In this document: piece after piece, positions 22,796-35,205 of the stretch
Layout: every line of letters begins with the position of its first letter
Position numbering within the stretch: position 1 is the stretch's first letter
Source of the DNA: Phyto melanocephala
Taxonomy: Eukaryota; Arthropoda; Insecta; Diptera; Rhinophoridae
Length of the DNA stretch: 64,000 nt
Assembly (NCBI GenBank): GCA_941918925.1
Contig: OW799233.1
Location: 124,892,833 to 124,956,832 of the forward strand
Direction: 5' to 3'
Position numbers and translations under genes: made by a program
Notes under the pieces: model-generated
The model's database searches: none
Told to the model about the DNA's origin: nothing
Seen by the model: only the letters and a program-made list of their open reading frames with translations

Positions 22796-23497
22796 AAATG
22801 GTTAAATTTTTAAATTCTATGGATAATTTTTTAAAAAAAATTTTTTTTTTTAATTCAAGATTTTTTTAGACGCTGCTCCACTTAATCAATAATAACTCGA
22901 AAACGGTTAGTCCGATGTTCTTAAAATAAACTTAAAAAAATTAAGATTTACATAGACTTTCTGAGAATCACCAACATGTCAAAAAGATTTTTTCCAAACA
23001 ATTTTTCTAGGAGAAGATCATTAATTACTCAATTTGATGTATTTCAAACAAAAAAACTAAAATTTTGTGAAAATGAGCGAAATTACTTAATTGTGAATAA
23101 ATTCGAAAGGAATCAACCGATTTTTATGACCGATAGCTTGTTTCGTTGCTATTATATGTGGCTTTGCGATAAAGTGATAAATTTGAACAATTTTTACCAT
23201 TTTAGATTTTTCATGATTTTTTGAAAACAAAAAAATGCTATTTTGAGGTAAAAAATATATTTTTTTCTTTAATTTTTTATTATAACTACGAAACTACTCA
23301 TCCGATTAAAACGCAATATATAAACGGATTAAAGGCTATATAAATCTTAATTTTTCAGAGTTTAGTTTAAGACTATCGGACTAACCGTTTTCGAGTTATT
23401 ATTGATTATGTAAAGCAGCGTCTAAAAAGTCTTGAATTAAAAAAAAAATTTAAAAAAAACCTCTCCATAGAACTTAAAATTTGGACGATATTTGTAC
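22796..23497. mobile_element. Long terminal-inverted-repeat element
   Basis: Arms of about 150-165 bp (22796-22960 and 23325-23497) are inverted copies: for example 'aactcgaaaacggttagtcc' at 22895 and its inverse at 23378, and 'gacgctgctccac' versus 'gcagcgtc'. Between them about 365 bp contains an AT-rich 82-codon frame (22976-23224) and a 'actacgaaactactcatccg' block. No transposase was recognised and target duplications were not resolved. Confidence 0.7.
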
Positions 23498-24085
23498 TAC
23501 TGGAACCAGAACACATCAAAATTGCATAGTGGTTTTAAAAGCATATAAAACTTTTAAAATTTTGTTGCCTTGTGTTATTAGTAAAATTGTTCCAAACCAC
23601 TTGATTTTTCAAGTTATTCGTGATTGTGGCATAAAATCATTAATTTGTAATGACTTTAAATGAAAACCATCACAAGCATTTTGTATAAACTTAAATATTT
23701 TTATTTTAAACACGTTTGTTTAAGAGAGCCCAAAAGTTGCCAGGATATCCAGGATATCCTTTATAAGAGTTTATTCTTCTTCTTTCATCCTTATCTTTAC
23801 TTTTATTAAGATTGTAAAAGAAACTACGTTTATACATGAAATACTTTTTTAACATTTAAATGTCGAACTAGAATACAGAATACAATTTTTTGAATATATG
23901 TCTGTCTGTCTTTCTGTATGTCTCCTTAAACCTAATTGGGTCAAAAACTATTAAATGGATTTTGATAGAATTTGGTATGGACATACCTTCATACCTGAGT
24001 TAATATAACTTCGAAAAATATTTCCATATTTCAAACAAAAAATGGAAAACAAAATCTTAAGTACGTCATTTTACTAATTTAAATA

Positions 24086-24856
24086 CAGTTGACTCGCGGT
24101 AACGTGAACTATTAAAAACCGAGCGTGTTCACGTTTGGGAAGTTGTTTATGTTGACGAAGGTGTAACTCTTTAAAATTTCTAAATAAATTAGACGTGTAT
24201 TTTAACTCAAATTTATATATATTTTTTTGTGTTTCGGATTGTTATATAAAAATGTTTTGTAAAAAAAAGGACGTTAAAATTAATTTAAAAAATGTGCTAC
24301 CTTTTTTTGGATTATTTTTTAAATTTTAATTGCTGAACAAATTCTTTCTCTCAAAAAAGCTAACGGGATATCCTCTTCACAATCTTCATCTCCTAAAGAG
24401 CTAAAAATGTTGAGTCAGCATTTTGCTATTGTTTTTTTTTCAAGACGTTGCCAAGTTGAATAGCGCCTGGTCAAGCCAATTTTTAAAAATGACAGCTGTC
24501 ATCAATTACGATTTGAAGTAATTGTAATCCACAGGAGATTCAAAATTTCTAAAAGAGCGAGAATTTTTTGTCTTTTCAATTACAAAAAGTTTAACTTTAG
24601 AATTTTGATAGTTTTTTCGATATTTTTCACGAAAAATTTTAGATTAGATCATGCTAACTAAGCAGTGCGCACTAAACTAAACCTGAGCAATCATTGACGG
24701 GGATGCCCCTTTTTATGAAAACGATTTGGATAACCGACAAATTTGTTCACGTTATAAGGCTGTCTCATTTTGTTCACGCTACAGAGTAGTCAGTGTAGAA
24801 AAAATTATGTTCCTGTTATCACGTAAGGCAGTGTTTTTGTTACCGCGAGTCAACTG
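24086..24856 (-). mobile_element. Pogo-like DNA transposon, internally deleted
   Basis: Perfect inverted ends CAGTTGACTCGCGGTAAC (24086) and GTTACCGCGAGTCAACTG (24839-24856), each flanked by TA. Subterminal 'gttcacgtt' words recur (24126, 24744) and in inverted form near the left end. A minus-strand stretch around 24345-24425 translates to an acidic peptide (ADSTFLALGDEDCEEDIPLA) with coding-like composition, possibly the transposase C-terminus. End structure and TA target fit the pogo/Tigger group. 771 bp, not autonomous. Confidence 0.7.
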
Positions 24857-25034
24857 TAATACTAAAACAGCTAGTTACAAAGAAATGCAAACAAAAGAGA
24901 AATACAAAGCAATTTACTATTAAAATACAGGATTTCTCAGTAATAATGCACTTTTTAATTTAAAAATAAAAACAGTTATTTTTGAGGCGGTTGGGATTTT
25001 TTTATTGGGTTTTAAAGAAGACATGTTCCGATTA

Positions 25035-25410
25035 AGTCAAGTTAAGTCCGTCAAATGGCCACCACAGCTCTGATGGTAGGACATTACTTTTTGTATGAAA
25101 TTTTTCATGACTTTTTTATAGATATGTGAACAGCTAACACGTTTGATTTTGGATTTGAGTTCAGGCATTGTTTCTGGTTTATTCGCATAAGCCAGCGACT
25201 TTAAAAAATTGTTGCCGCTATAAATGGATTGTTTCATGCGAGGTGTGTCAGGTGGCACCGTCTTACTAAAACCACATGTCGTTCAAATCCATGCCGTCCA
25301 GTTGAGGCCACAAGAACTCCGTTATGATGTTTCTGTAAAGAATGTCGTTAACAGTCACTGCGATTTCGGCTTCATCTTAAAAAAAGTAAAACCCAGTCAT
25401 ACCGGCTGTC
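25035..25410 (-). pseudogene. Mariner-type transposase relic
   Basis: On the minus strand, 25258-25037 contains AYANKPETMPELKSKIKRV and the C-terminal CGGHLTDL segment typical of the mariner-type family seen at 11324 and 51129. The adjoining part to about 25410 contains a degraded QLDGMDL-type second catalytic site and upstream core. Stops interrupt it; ends not identified. Confidence 0.75.
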
Positions 25411-25850
25411 TTAAATACGTAAGAGACAATTGCTCGCTACTATATTTGAAAAGTGCATTCGTTACATCTTTGAATGGAAACGTTGAAAAAATATTGTTGG
25501 GTTTGGTTTCGAGGTTCATTCATTTGAGGTTTTATTCATAAACAGTCGAAGATTTAGGCCACATTTTAATATCATTATAGAGTGAAGGAATAATAACCAT
25601 CTTGCTGCCACAATCCAGAGATTGGTGGTGTACGTAGAAACATCTTTTTTTACTGAGGCAACCAATAGCTAGTTTATTGAGCCATCCATAAAAGGAAAAC
25701 CTTAACAAGAGCGGCAAGCATTTTTGAGCTTTGACAGTTTGTTTAAAGCAAACTGAAATACCGCGGCGGCAAGGCACTTCAATTAGGAAATTCAAGTACG
25801 ACAGAGTGTTAGGCAATAAAAATAGCTAATACAAATGTTGTTGTTTATTT
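25411..25850. other. Less AT-rich segment, unrecognised
   Basis: Composition is closer to coding DNA and the minus strand holds a 94-codon frame (25532-25816), Cys/Lys/Leu-rich, without recognisable motifs. It may be the far part of the adjacent transposon or an unrelated insert. Confidence 0.3.
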
Positions 25851-27574
25851 TGCTTTAGTAATTGTTGAAACGTAATGCCATTTTTGCTATTTTCAAATCA
25901 CTCTCGTTTAGTTTTCTCATTACAGCGTTGGCGCTATGCACAACGCGTGACACTCTTGTTTAGGTTTCGATGTAAGATATTTTAAATCCTAACTACTTAA
26001 ATTTGCGTTCCAACAAAATTAGACAGACGCATAGAGGTAGAGATAGAGTCACTATTAGTATATGAAAATTAAGATAATAAACATCTCAATGGAAAAATTT
26101 TACCAAGAAAACTGGAGGTTTTATTTATTTTATTAACAAATTCTAGTTAAGTTTTCGTTCTGTGGTTGTACAAAAGAGCCAAAGGTATTTAAAAGTAATC
26201 CGTGTGCCAAGATGCTCAAATGTCAAATTCATTTAAAAGTTTTACCAGAGTTATGCCGATTAACTCTACTACTAATCATCTAATTATTCTGCTCGGACTT
26301 TTATAAATACATATCAGCCTAACTAGCAACACCAGGAATTTATTGCATCTGAAAGAAGAGAGCCGAAAAAGTGCTAAATTGCAACATTGGTTTTTCATGT
26401 TTACCTTAAATTGAATTTTTTTTCAAACTTGGTAGCACTGAAAATATCACAACTAATGTTCGTACCTTAAGTCTTTTTATTTAAATACATTCCGTTGACC
26501 CTTGAAGAAAAATAAAATTAACTTTATTTTATTGCTTTATTTTGAAATATATTTGGTTTAATTAAACAAGAAATTCCATTTAAAAATTTAAAAAAAATTA
26601 AATTTGTATTAAGTTAAAAATTAAAGAAATATAATAAAATGCTTGTATAGCTCTCACCATAAATTTTCTATGAGTTTGGCATTCCATTTGTTGTACTTAA
26701 AATATTTGCAATTTCATATATAAAAGTCAATCTATCCGCGCGTTAGATGAACTTAACTTGGCATGTGTGTCCTACGAGTTAGTGTATTTATTTTTTTTAA
26801 TAAAGGTCAGAAAAATTGGCCCACAAACATCTATGATTGTCCCTGCAACAAATTAAACTTTATTTAAAATTACTTTTCCTAGTATTCAAATAACTTCTGA
26901 ACGCAATTGTATAAACTACTTGGCAGTTTATTTTGCTATAAAAAATCAAACAATATCGGTCCACAAGCTATGGAGGGTATAAAAGATTCGACACAGTTAA
27001 ACATAGCATTTTTAACTTGTTTTAAAATCAATCAGTTTATATACCTGTTATTTTACATTTCTTATTAATTATTGAGTAAAAAATCCGTAATAAATCAATT
27101 GAGGTTAGAGAGTTAAAAATTTGTTTTTTTTTAATATTAAAATTTTGTTTTTGTGCTTGTTTTGCACACAACAGTTATAGAGGGGATTCACACAATATTT
27201 AAAACAGATTTGGCTTTTAAATTTTTATATACACAAATTGATGAAATTTTTAATAACAATCAGCTCATTCCCAGCAAACAAATGCAAATACATAGTAAAT
27301 AATGGTTTTAAAATTTGATATCAAATGTGTTTCTTAAATCAATATTCAATGTTGAATAAAGGTTTAAGTTTCAAATTTGGATTGAGATTGAGAACAAATC
27401 ATACTCAATGTTGTTAATGCATTTCAAATTTTTATTAATAAAATTTTTCAAACATAGAAGGGGAGATAGTAAATTATAAAAAAATCATAAGTCAAGATGG
27501 CGTCCGAAACAAGAAGTTGTATCTAAGCTGGTTAGCATATTAAATCTTTTACCTAGCCTACTTAACGATATTTA
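25851..27574. other. Mostly unassigned; short DINE-1-like end at 26968-27022
   Basis: At 26968-27022 'gagggtataaaagattcgac', a weak hairpin and 'gcatttttaacttgttt' match the 3' end of the DINE-1-like family. The rest shows no exon or repeat ends. Confidence 0.5.
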
Positions 27575-28303
27575 CTAGCTGACCCGGCAAACGTTGTTTT
27601 GCCATATAAATTATTTCTAGGAAATATTTTTTTAGTTCATTAAAAATAACTAACTTACTCTGAGTACATTAAAATAAAAAGATTAACTATATGTGTTCTA
27701 CGGTATGCAGATCTATCTCAGTTTAAAATTTCATCAAAGTCGTCACGTTTTTAATGTGAGACATAAATTGTTCCTTGGGGAGAGTCACCCTAAATATTTA
27801 GGAGTATGAACAATAGATATTGACCGATTCTCAAACGTTTATTTCTGCATTTGGGGGACTATAATGTATATGTACACTAGGGGTACAACCAAAATAAGGC
27901 CCTATCACCACGCTGTAGCCCATGTTGTGCTGAAACCGAAAAATGTTTCCTCAGGTCATTTCGGAACAAAAGGTCATTTCTGAAAGCCCTTTAAGATTTT
28001 TTATTATTTCAAAATTTTTTATTTTTTCAAAATTTTTTATTTTATAATTATTTAACTATTGACATTTCTTAATGTAATTATATGATTGTAATCAAAATCA
28101 CAATCTAAAAACTATCTTTGTTAAGTAAAATTACTTAAATTTTTAGAACTCACTGATCCCAAACTTAATTGCATTTGACGCGGAACCTTTTTTAACGATA
28201 TCGAAAATCTAAAGATTCAATTCAAAATTTTATAAAAATCGGTCGAGACATTTCGGAGGAGTTCTATCACAAACACCACGGTAAGAGAATTTTATATATT
28301 AGA
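27575..28303 (-). mobile_element. Helitron, minus strand
   Basis: Left end is CTAGCTGACCCGGCAAACGT, the inverse of a Helitron 3' terminus (GC-rich hairpin then CTAG). Right end 'ttttatatattaga' is the inverse of a TCTAATATATAAAA 5' terminus, with the element lying between A and T. No Rep/helicase frame; 0.73 kb and non-autonomous. Confidence 0.75.
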
Positions 28304-29560
28304 ATATTGGGGAAATCGTAATTGCAATTTCGCCTGCCAAGGTAATGTGCTAGTATATACCAATATGTATGTAGGTATGTGTGTTTCCATTTTTGTCTAC
28401 GAGTCGAACAACATACAATACAGTATCCTGTATTTTAATAAAATTATTGATGCGATGTGGAGAGAGCGCCAGGGGATTATTTTTAATATAAAAATTTTCT
28501 TTTCAACTTCTTAAGAAATTTAATAAAATAATTAAATTAAAAATTAATTTTCAAATGAATATAAGTGATTGTTTAAGACTTTTAATAAGATAAGGAGTCA
28601 AACTCATAATTCGTTTCCCAAAAATATTACAATTTTACTGATTTACTTATTAGAAAACTGACTTTGTAATAAACACTTGTATGTATTTCCTTCACAATCT
28701 ACAAAATATTCTTCACAATATCATGATACTATTAACAATCGTTTCTCTGTGTTAATAAAACAATACTCTTCTTTTTGGAAATACCATTTATAATGAACTT
28801 GGATCGAGCTAAATAATGAACTATTAGCAACTTTCTGCAAATTGTTTTCAATGCGAATCTATAAAAAATATGTATACAGGTAGTGCATGATTTATTTTAG
28901 CAAAAGTTTATTATTTTTAAAACGTTTCTGACTTACACAACAGAAAAAGTTTTGTTTTTGTTTTATCAAACAATGAATTGCATTATTATTAAATTATTAA
29001 GGTATGAATGAGTCTAATTTTATGGCAAATTTGTTTACAAAATAATGTTGTTTTCATTTTGTTTTTGCTTTAAATAGCTTAATAAGCACCATTTAACTAA
29101 TGGTTATCGTTAAACGTATCAACACCTTTAAAGTAAAGTATCAGAAGTTTTAGTTAGAAATATGGCAACACCGACTGTGTTTGTGTAAACTTTTTAATGT
29201 CTGTTAATCTGATCCATGGCTTTCGCGCTAAATATTTCAAAACAAAAAGTGGAAACTTCCTGTATTACAGTAGAATCACAATAATTCGTAATCAAACGGA
29301 CCAACTGCATTTAATGAATTAGAAGAATTTTCGAAATTTTCTATATTTTTATAATACACATCACCATCATGTACATTACGGTGTATCACAAAATAAAGGT
29401 TCATCGTACACAACCGAATATAAAGTAAGGCAAAGCAGTTTCGAAAAAAATTGTTTTTCCAGAACTTTGGGATCGCCTAAATACATTTTTCGTTTAACTT
29501 TAACAACTGTTTAATAAAATATGTATATGGTGGCATTAACAGTGCCTTATTACAATCTAC
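28304..29560. other. Unassigned stretch
   Basis: AT-rich; a single 'cagtagaatcacaataattcg' near 29268 resembles a Tigger-type end but has no partner. Confidence 0.35.
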
Positions 29561-29639
29561 TGATAATGTCAGCCCCTTTATGAATTTTGAAAGTGTGTTT
29601 CAAATTATAATTCCCCCAGGAGTAAGTGGAAAGGGCTGA

Positions 29640-29960
29640 CTTGGAAGAAGCTTCGACACCAGTATTTATACGGACGATTTTATAGGATAGGACTAAGGTT
29701 AGAGCTCTGTTTCCTCTCTTTCTCCATTCGGATGAATGCAGCCTATTCGCTATCATGGAGGCATCTAAGATACTAAATAGTACGAATATTCACGGATAAT
29801 TTGGTATTTTTGTCGACAGTCAGGTGAAACTCTTTTCACTTATTTCATACACTACTAGTCCCTCTTTTACTATTAGGCGTACATACAAACTTATGAGAAC
29901 TCTGACACGGACTTCCCTTGAACAACCATCAGAGTACGATCGCAGTACGATCTGCTGATC
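29640..29960 (+). pseudogene. Non-LTR retrotransposon RNase H fragment
   Basis: Plus-strand frames give 'FPLFLHSDECSLFAIMEASK' and then a 'IFVDSQVKLFSL' segment (about 29708-29840). These match the order of the RNase H domain of I/Jockey-type ORF2: an acidic residue in the xxFAIMEA helix followed by the FVDSQ strand with its catalytic Asp. The frame is interrupted by stops. Ends not identified. Confidence 0.5.
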
Positions 29961-30493
29961 GGCAACGGAGTGCATCTTGTAGCCAATTCATTTAGTAATC
30001 TTAAATAAAAAATAAATCAACAACAGGTTCGATTCGCTATTTGCCACAAAATTAACTAAACTCGAATATCTCCTTAATTTTAAGATATAATATGTACGTA
30101 CAAGAATTTTTTTATGATTTAAACTAAAAGAATTCAAGTGGGATAACAATTTTTAAACCCGATATCAAAAAAAAATTTAAGTTTAAGAATTTTTCAAATC
30201 ACTTTGTCTTCTTGAAGCCCCGCCTTTACTTACAATCTTGTTATAATTATTGTCAACCTTTTACCATAGATATGCCGAATGTCTCATTACTTTTATGAAA
30301 ATTTCCAATGAATCTATTATGATGTGCTAACATACATACATAGATGAATTACAAAAATGCCGTTTTCAACGCCTTTCACAAATTAAACATTGTTGGAATA
30401 ATATTGTAAAAAATACATTTATGCGCACGTGCACCAATTGAGCGGGTATAAACATTAGTTTTTCAAATATTTATAAAAAAAAAAACAATTAAA

Positions 30494-30545
30494 GTTGGCC
30501 GTGCCGAATCTTGTAATACCCTTCGCCATAATGTTCAAAGAAATA
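30494..30545 (-). repeat. Helentron-type hairpin end
   Basis: 'ttggccgtgccgaatcttgt' followed by 'aatacccttcgccataatg' matches the hairpin terminus of the DINE-1-like families (compare 58467-58512). No body of an element was traced. Confidence 0.5.
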
Positions 30546-30773
30546 CAGCGACGTACAGTGAATAAATGTGAAACTTGGTAATTTCCACAATATGGCTGAC
30601 GAAGTCTGCGCAACATACTTATATTCGTACATATGTATAAGTATAAAAATAACAAATACAACAAAAAACCACATAGTTTGCAAAAACATGATGCTTTAAT
30701 TTTGTAATTTCAATAAAAAGTTTGTAGTTTTTGCCAATATCTTTGCTGGCTATGAACCTATTAAACCAATATT

Positions 30774-31298
30774 TTTTATACCCTTTAGAGTGAATGTAAA
30801 TATAGGTTTGTCATTCCGTGTGAAATTTCAACAATTTTCAAGCTTATAAATAGGGGAGTCAATCCGTCTGTCCGTGTCCGTGTGTATGTTGAAATCAACT
30901 TTTTGAAGCCACCAGACATTTCCAAAAGCAAAATATGGGAAAGGGGCGGTTAAAATCGCTCTATAAACAACTGAGATATGATGAAAAAACCTAGACCACC
31001 TCGTCTTTTCACATCAATAGAAGCTGGATGAACGTAGGTTCGAATCCAAGTTTAGACAAAAATATTTTTATTTTTTTTTATTTTTTTTTAATAGATACAT
31101 ACATAAACTCAATTTATAATTTTACAATGGGATGTTTTTAAGCGGATAAAGTTATTATAAAGATAATGAAACATATATGTATGTAAGTACGTATTTCATA
31201 TTAATAAGATAAATGGTAATACAATTTTTATTGCATGACTACACATTGTGAAGGGTATATAAGATTCGGCAGGGTCGAATATAGCACTCTTACTTGCT
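30774..31298 (+). mobile_element. DINE-1-like Helentron, short copy
   Basis: Begins 'tataccctttagagtg', followed by 'aggtttgtcattccgtgtga' and a shortened GTCTGTCCGTGTCCGTG core (30868-30886). Ends 'gggtatataagattcggc', hairpin partner, and 'gcactcttacttgctta'. About 525 bp; the 'accccataaagtat' block is deleted. Confidence 0.75.
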
Positions 31299-31350
31299 TA
31301 TATTAATATTCTTATATGTATATCTTCTAGTGTCAAACGGGCCAGCACCA

Positions 31351-31807
31351 TATCATACGTGGTTTTGTTCTCATATCTCTGCCGCTAATGGTTCGATATT
31401 CTTATTCTCTAAAGCATTTCTGATAAATTGATATCATATATGGGCATTTCCAGAAAAATAAGAACATATCGAACGTGACATAAAACAGAAGTGATTTTGA
31501 GGTATATATGTTAATATAAAAAAATTTACGAATCATGGGAGGTATTTTTTCTTTTTTTAATTTCTTACACTAAACCAAATATTTTTCATACTTAATTGAA
31601 AGCAATCTTTAAATGATTTTATAATAAATTTAATTTAATATCGTTCGTGACATATCGTACGTGACTCATTTTTCTCTTATAGTATTCTTAGGTAATGAAA
31701 TTTAAATTATGTTAAGAAAAAAAGTTAAATTCTAAATTAGGTGCTCTTGCGACTGTTCAAAAACAAATGACGGTGACAAATAATGTTTTTGCACCACGTA
31801 CGTGACA
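31351..31807 (+). repeat. Cluster of dispersed TATCGTACGTGACA motifs
   Basis: Five variants of a 12-14 bp word occur in 460 bp: at 31351, 31467, 31639 and 31653 (these two directly tandem) and an overlapping ACGTACGTGACAT at 31795. All share CGTG after a TATC or CAC lead. They could be protein-binding sites or subterminal repeats of an unrecognised element. Confidence 0.5.
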
Positions 31808-32179
31808 TTAAAATAACATCCAAGGGAAATCAAAAAAAAATACCGCTAATTGGACTCTATATATTCTTTTTTCTTATGGATCTTGTTAATTGTTGTTGTT
31901 ACCTTAATTTAAAAACATATTTACAATTACAAATTAGTCGCTAAAAAAATAGTTGATTGCAATTCTTTAAAATAAGTCAAAGAGGTAATCAGATTAGACT
32001 CTTATTATTGCTCTTAAAATAATTTAATAAGCTCTTAATACCTGCGCATAGTAAAATTTGAGTGTTTTTTTATCAATAAACTTACATATATTGAAAAACT
32101 TTCAAGAGTTTTTATTTTTACAGTCGTGGTTGACTTATTCATCGAATTGTCCATATGAGTCCGTGAAATATGTGGAATA

Positions 32180-32330
32180 TGTGGGGTCTTCAAAAAGACT
32201 TCTCTATTTATAAGAATTTAAAATATACATTTATAATTTATGGGATCGAAAATTAATACTGAAGAAATTACAAACGGACTGACAAACTCATATATACAAT
32301 TATACACTCTCGTGTGAAGGGTATAACAAG
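32180..32330 (-). mobile_element. DINE-1-like fragment
   Basis: 'gtggggtcttcaaaaagact', 'tatgggatcgaaaattaata' and 'cgtgtgaagggtataaca' match the 5' portion of the DINE-1-like family in minus orientation. The microsatellite core is lost. Confidence 0.55.
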
Positions 32331-33695
32331 TAAATGTCGCTAAGGAGAACGTCATAAAAAAATGCAAAAATCTCATAATTTAGAAAAAATATCACCCTTA
32401 AACCTTTCACCATAAACTTGAAATGAAAATTAGATTGAAGAATAGTACTCTTACAGATGGTTTTAATAATAAAATTCTAAGCTAATTGAAATAAACAACT
32501 AAATACAATATGAGTAAGCAAGCGGTAAGTTGCAACTGTTAAATAATTAAATAAGTGGGGACAAAACTTGACAGTTAAAACATATAAACTATCATTTATA
32601 TATATAGATTTATAATTTATTGTTATTGGTCAGTCAACCTGATGACGTTATAAACAAATGTTACGTTATAAGTACAACTTTAAATCAAATAAATCAATTT
32701 AAAAATAAAACAGCAATCTAAGGCATTTCAAACACTAATATTGTATTGATTTTTTTTTCTATTAATGTTTAAAAATTATGAAATAAATTAAAGACAAAAT
32801 CGTGAGTTGTTTATTTATTTTTTGCTGTAGGATTTAAAAACATTAACAAGCCAGGCTTTAATTATCTGTAAGTATGTATGTATTTCAATTAAATATTCTA
32901 ATTTATTATGCAAAACTGGCGCTGATTTGTTATTGTTAAATGACATTTAATCAAAATTTCTTAAAAATTTGCGACTGTTTCTCGTACCACAAACAGTCGT
33001 TTGTCTGCCTATTTGGCCTGCTTATAAACAAACCGACGACATCATCAAAAACAGCTGCAATTTGTTATAAATACTCATGCAGTTGTTGTTATTGTTGTCT
33101 TTGTTAGTTATCAATATTTATTGCGCCACTAACATTTAAAAATACAATTTATTATAAATGTTTTACATAAAAATATTTTTATTTTATACGAATAAAATCA
33201 TGTGAAATGACACGAATAATTAAGTCGTCAAAGAGGAAGTTTAAAAATATTTAAATTCCCACATTCCTCAACTCTAAACGGCGACAAAATAAAACCGGCA
33301 TTCATTTATTTGTTTGTTTGCTTGCTTAAAAAAGCCATGCGGCTGCCTGCCGCCACCCCAAAAATAATACCGATATTGAGCTGAAAGACAAAATAAAATC
33401 TCTCTAAATGCGCATGTTAAGTAAGTAAATTATTTATACTTTAATACACCACACACCTGCAGGAAAATAATTTATGCTTTCGTTTCAAAAACAATAAGGT
33501 ACTGTGCCACAACATTTGAAAGTAGGTTTGTAGATCTCACAACTTCAATTTTAAGATTTTCGAAGAAAGAAGTGTGTCTTTATAAACACAAAGATTTTTG
33601 AATTATTTGGATAGAAAAAATTCTTCATTTGGAGGAAATAAAAAAAAATCAAGCGAATTGACTGCCAAATTAAAATCGACGCCAGAAACTTCACG
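32331..33695. other. Unassigned stretch
   Basis: No repeat ends or exons recognised. Parts (32980-33110 and 33280-33400) are less AT-rich and contain no transposon signature, so they may be host-specific sequence. Confidence 0.35.
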
Positions 33696-33699
33696 TTAA

Positions 33700-34235
33700 A
33701 ACTGACATTTTATTGATTTTCACTTCAAACATTTGTACAACATAAATTTGTTGAATGTATTGGCCACTGTTAACTGCGACCTTTTTCCATCTTTATGGCA
33801 ACATATAAATTCCGCGCCAAAAGAGCTGCTCATCTTTTTAGACCAAAAATTAATTAAGCCAATTTGGTTCTGAAGTAAAGCGTATCAAAGAGGGAGCATT
33901 CTGCGTCGATCGAAACAAATAGTAGTCGGCCGGAGCAGAATCTAGACTATAAGGCGGAGAAGGCTAATCTGTTCAACCACTTCTAATTGAAAAAATTTTT
34001 TCGGGTATTGTAACATGAGGCCGAGCGTTTTCATGATGGAAATATTTTGGTATCATGTCTGGGTATTTTCTGGGTGTTTTTCGGCCAACGCTCGCATGCC
34101 GATTCAGTTGCGTACCTGTGATCATCTGGCCAGATTTAAGCACCTCATAATAGATATCAACAATTTGGTCCCACCAAATACAAATCATTGGCACCATTAT
34201 ATTTGCCATTGGTGACGATTGGCCATTTATCACAA
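33700..34235 (-). pseudogene. Mariner transposase relic (Mos1-like)
   Basis: On the minus strand, 34233-33973 contains MVPMICIWWDQIVDIYYEVL and then HHENARPHV, the second catalytic site of true mariner (DD34D) transposases, where the usual Asp of HDNARPH reads Glu here. A frameshift then leads to YSPDSAPADYYLFRS (about 33960-33915), carrying the final catalytic Asp region, and a degraded C-terminus to about 33700. The N-terminal half is missing. It belongs to a different mariner clade from the 'DLTPxDYFLWG' relics elsewhere in the window. Confidence 0.85.
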
Positions 34236-34437
34236 CTCTTACTAGTTGTTAAAACCGGTAACCGAATAATTTAAAAAACCGGTTTCTTAACCGGGTTTTA
34301 AATTTTGTTGTCTTTTGAACTATTAGAAAAATTGATTTTTAGTCTTCAATTATTCGACAATGGTTTGGTTCGCTTAGATATATGTTTATATCCCAGTTTT
34401 TATTAACAACTTTTGTATTACAATTTTTTTTACTCTC

Positions 34438-35205
34438 TTTATACCCTTCACCTGTGGTGCACAAGGGTATATATAGCTTTGTCATTCCGTTTGTAATTTC
34501 TACAATTTTCATTTCCGACCCCATAAAGTATATATTTTCTGAAAGCTTATGAATAGAGGAGTCGATTAAGCCCCGACCGTCTGTCCGTCTGTCCGTCTAT
34601 CCGTCTGCCCGTCTGTCCGTGTGTTGGTTGAAATCAACTTTTAGAAGCAACTATATGTTTCTCAGATCTGTATATGGTATCAATCTCTTGGAAATATCCA
34701 GGAATGAATCGCTATTGAAATTCAGCACAATCGCTTCATAACTTTCTGAGATATGAGCAAAAAACCACGACCACCTCGTTTTTTTTCACAATTACAACAA
34801 CATACATACATAGATACATGTCAAAAACATACCAAACAAAAAAAATTACAAAAAAAAAAAATATTAAAAATAAAAAAAAAATAATAAAAAAAACTACAAA
34901 AAAAAAATTTAAAAAAATTTAAAAAAAAATTTAAAAAAATTTTTTAAAAATTTTTCTAAAAAAATTTTTTTAAAAAATTTAAAAAAAATATAAAAAAAAA
35001 TAATAAAATATAAATAATATATTAAATAAAATAAAATAAAATTTTTTTGGCTCAGCTGGGATTCGATGCCACATTTATTCTAACGTGTACGTATGCGCGT
35101 ATTTTATATGGGATGAATGGTGATACAAACAATTGTTATTGCATGACTACACGTTGTGAAGGGTATATAAGATTCGGCACGGCCGAATATAGCACTGTTA
35201 CTTGT
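34438..35205 (+). mobile_element. DINE-1-like Helentron, copy A of near-identical pair
   Basis: Starts TATACCCTTCACCTGTGG, whose TATACCCTTCAC is inverted-repeated at the 3' side (GTGAAGGGTATA at 35155), a subterminal inverted repeat as in DINE-1. It contains 'gaccccataaagtatata', a GTCTGTCC array (34578-34620), an A/T tract (34840-35045), then the ATTCGGC-ACG-GCCGAAT hairpin and 'gcactgttacttgtt'. Nearly identical to 39104-39856. No coding capacity. Confidence 0.85.

Noticed and set aside
29266..29300. Tigger-like element end
   Set aside because: Only one end-like sequence was found, with no inverted partner.
34243..34310. AACCGGT repeats as a hAT end
   Set aside because: Several AACCGG words are present, but there are no ends or target duplication.
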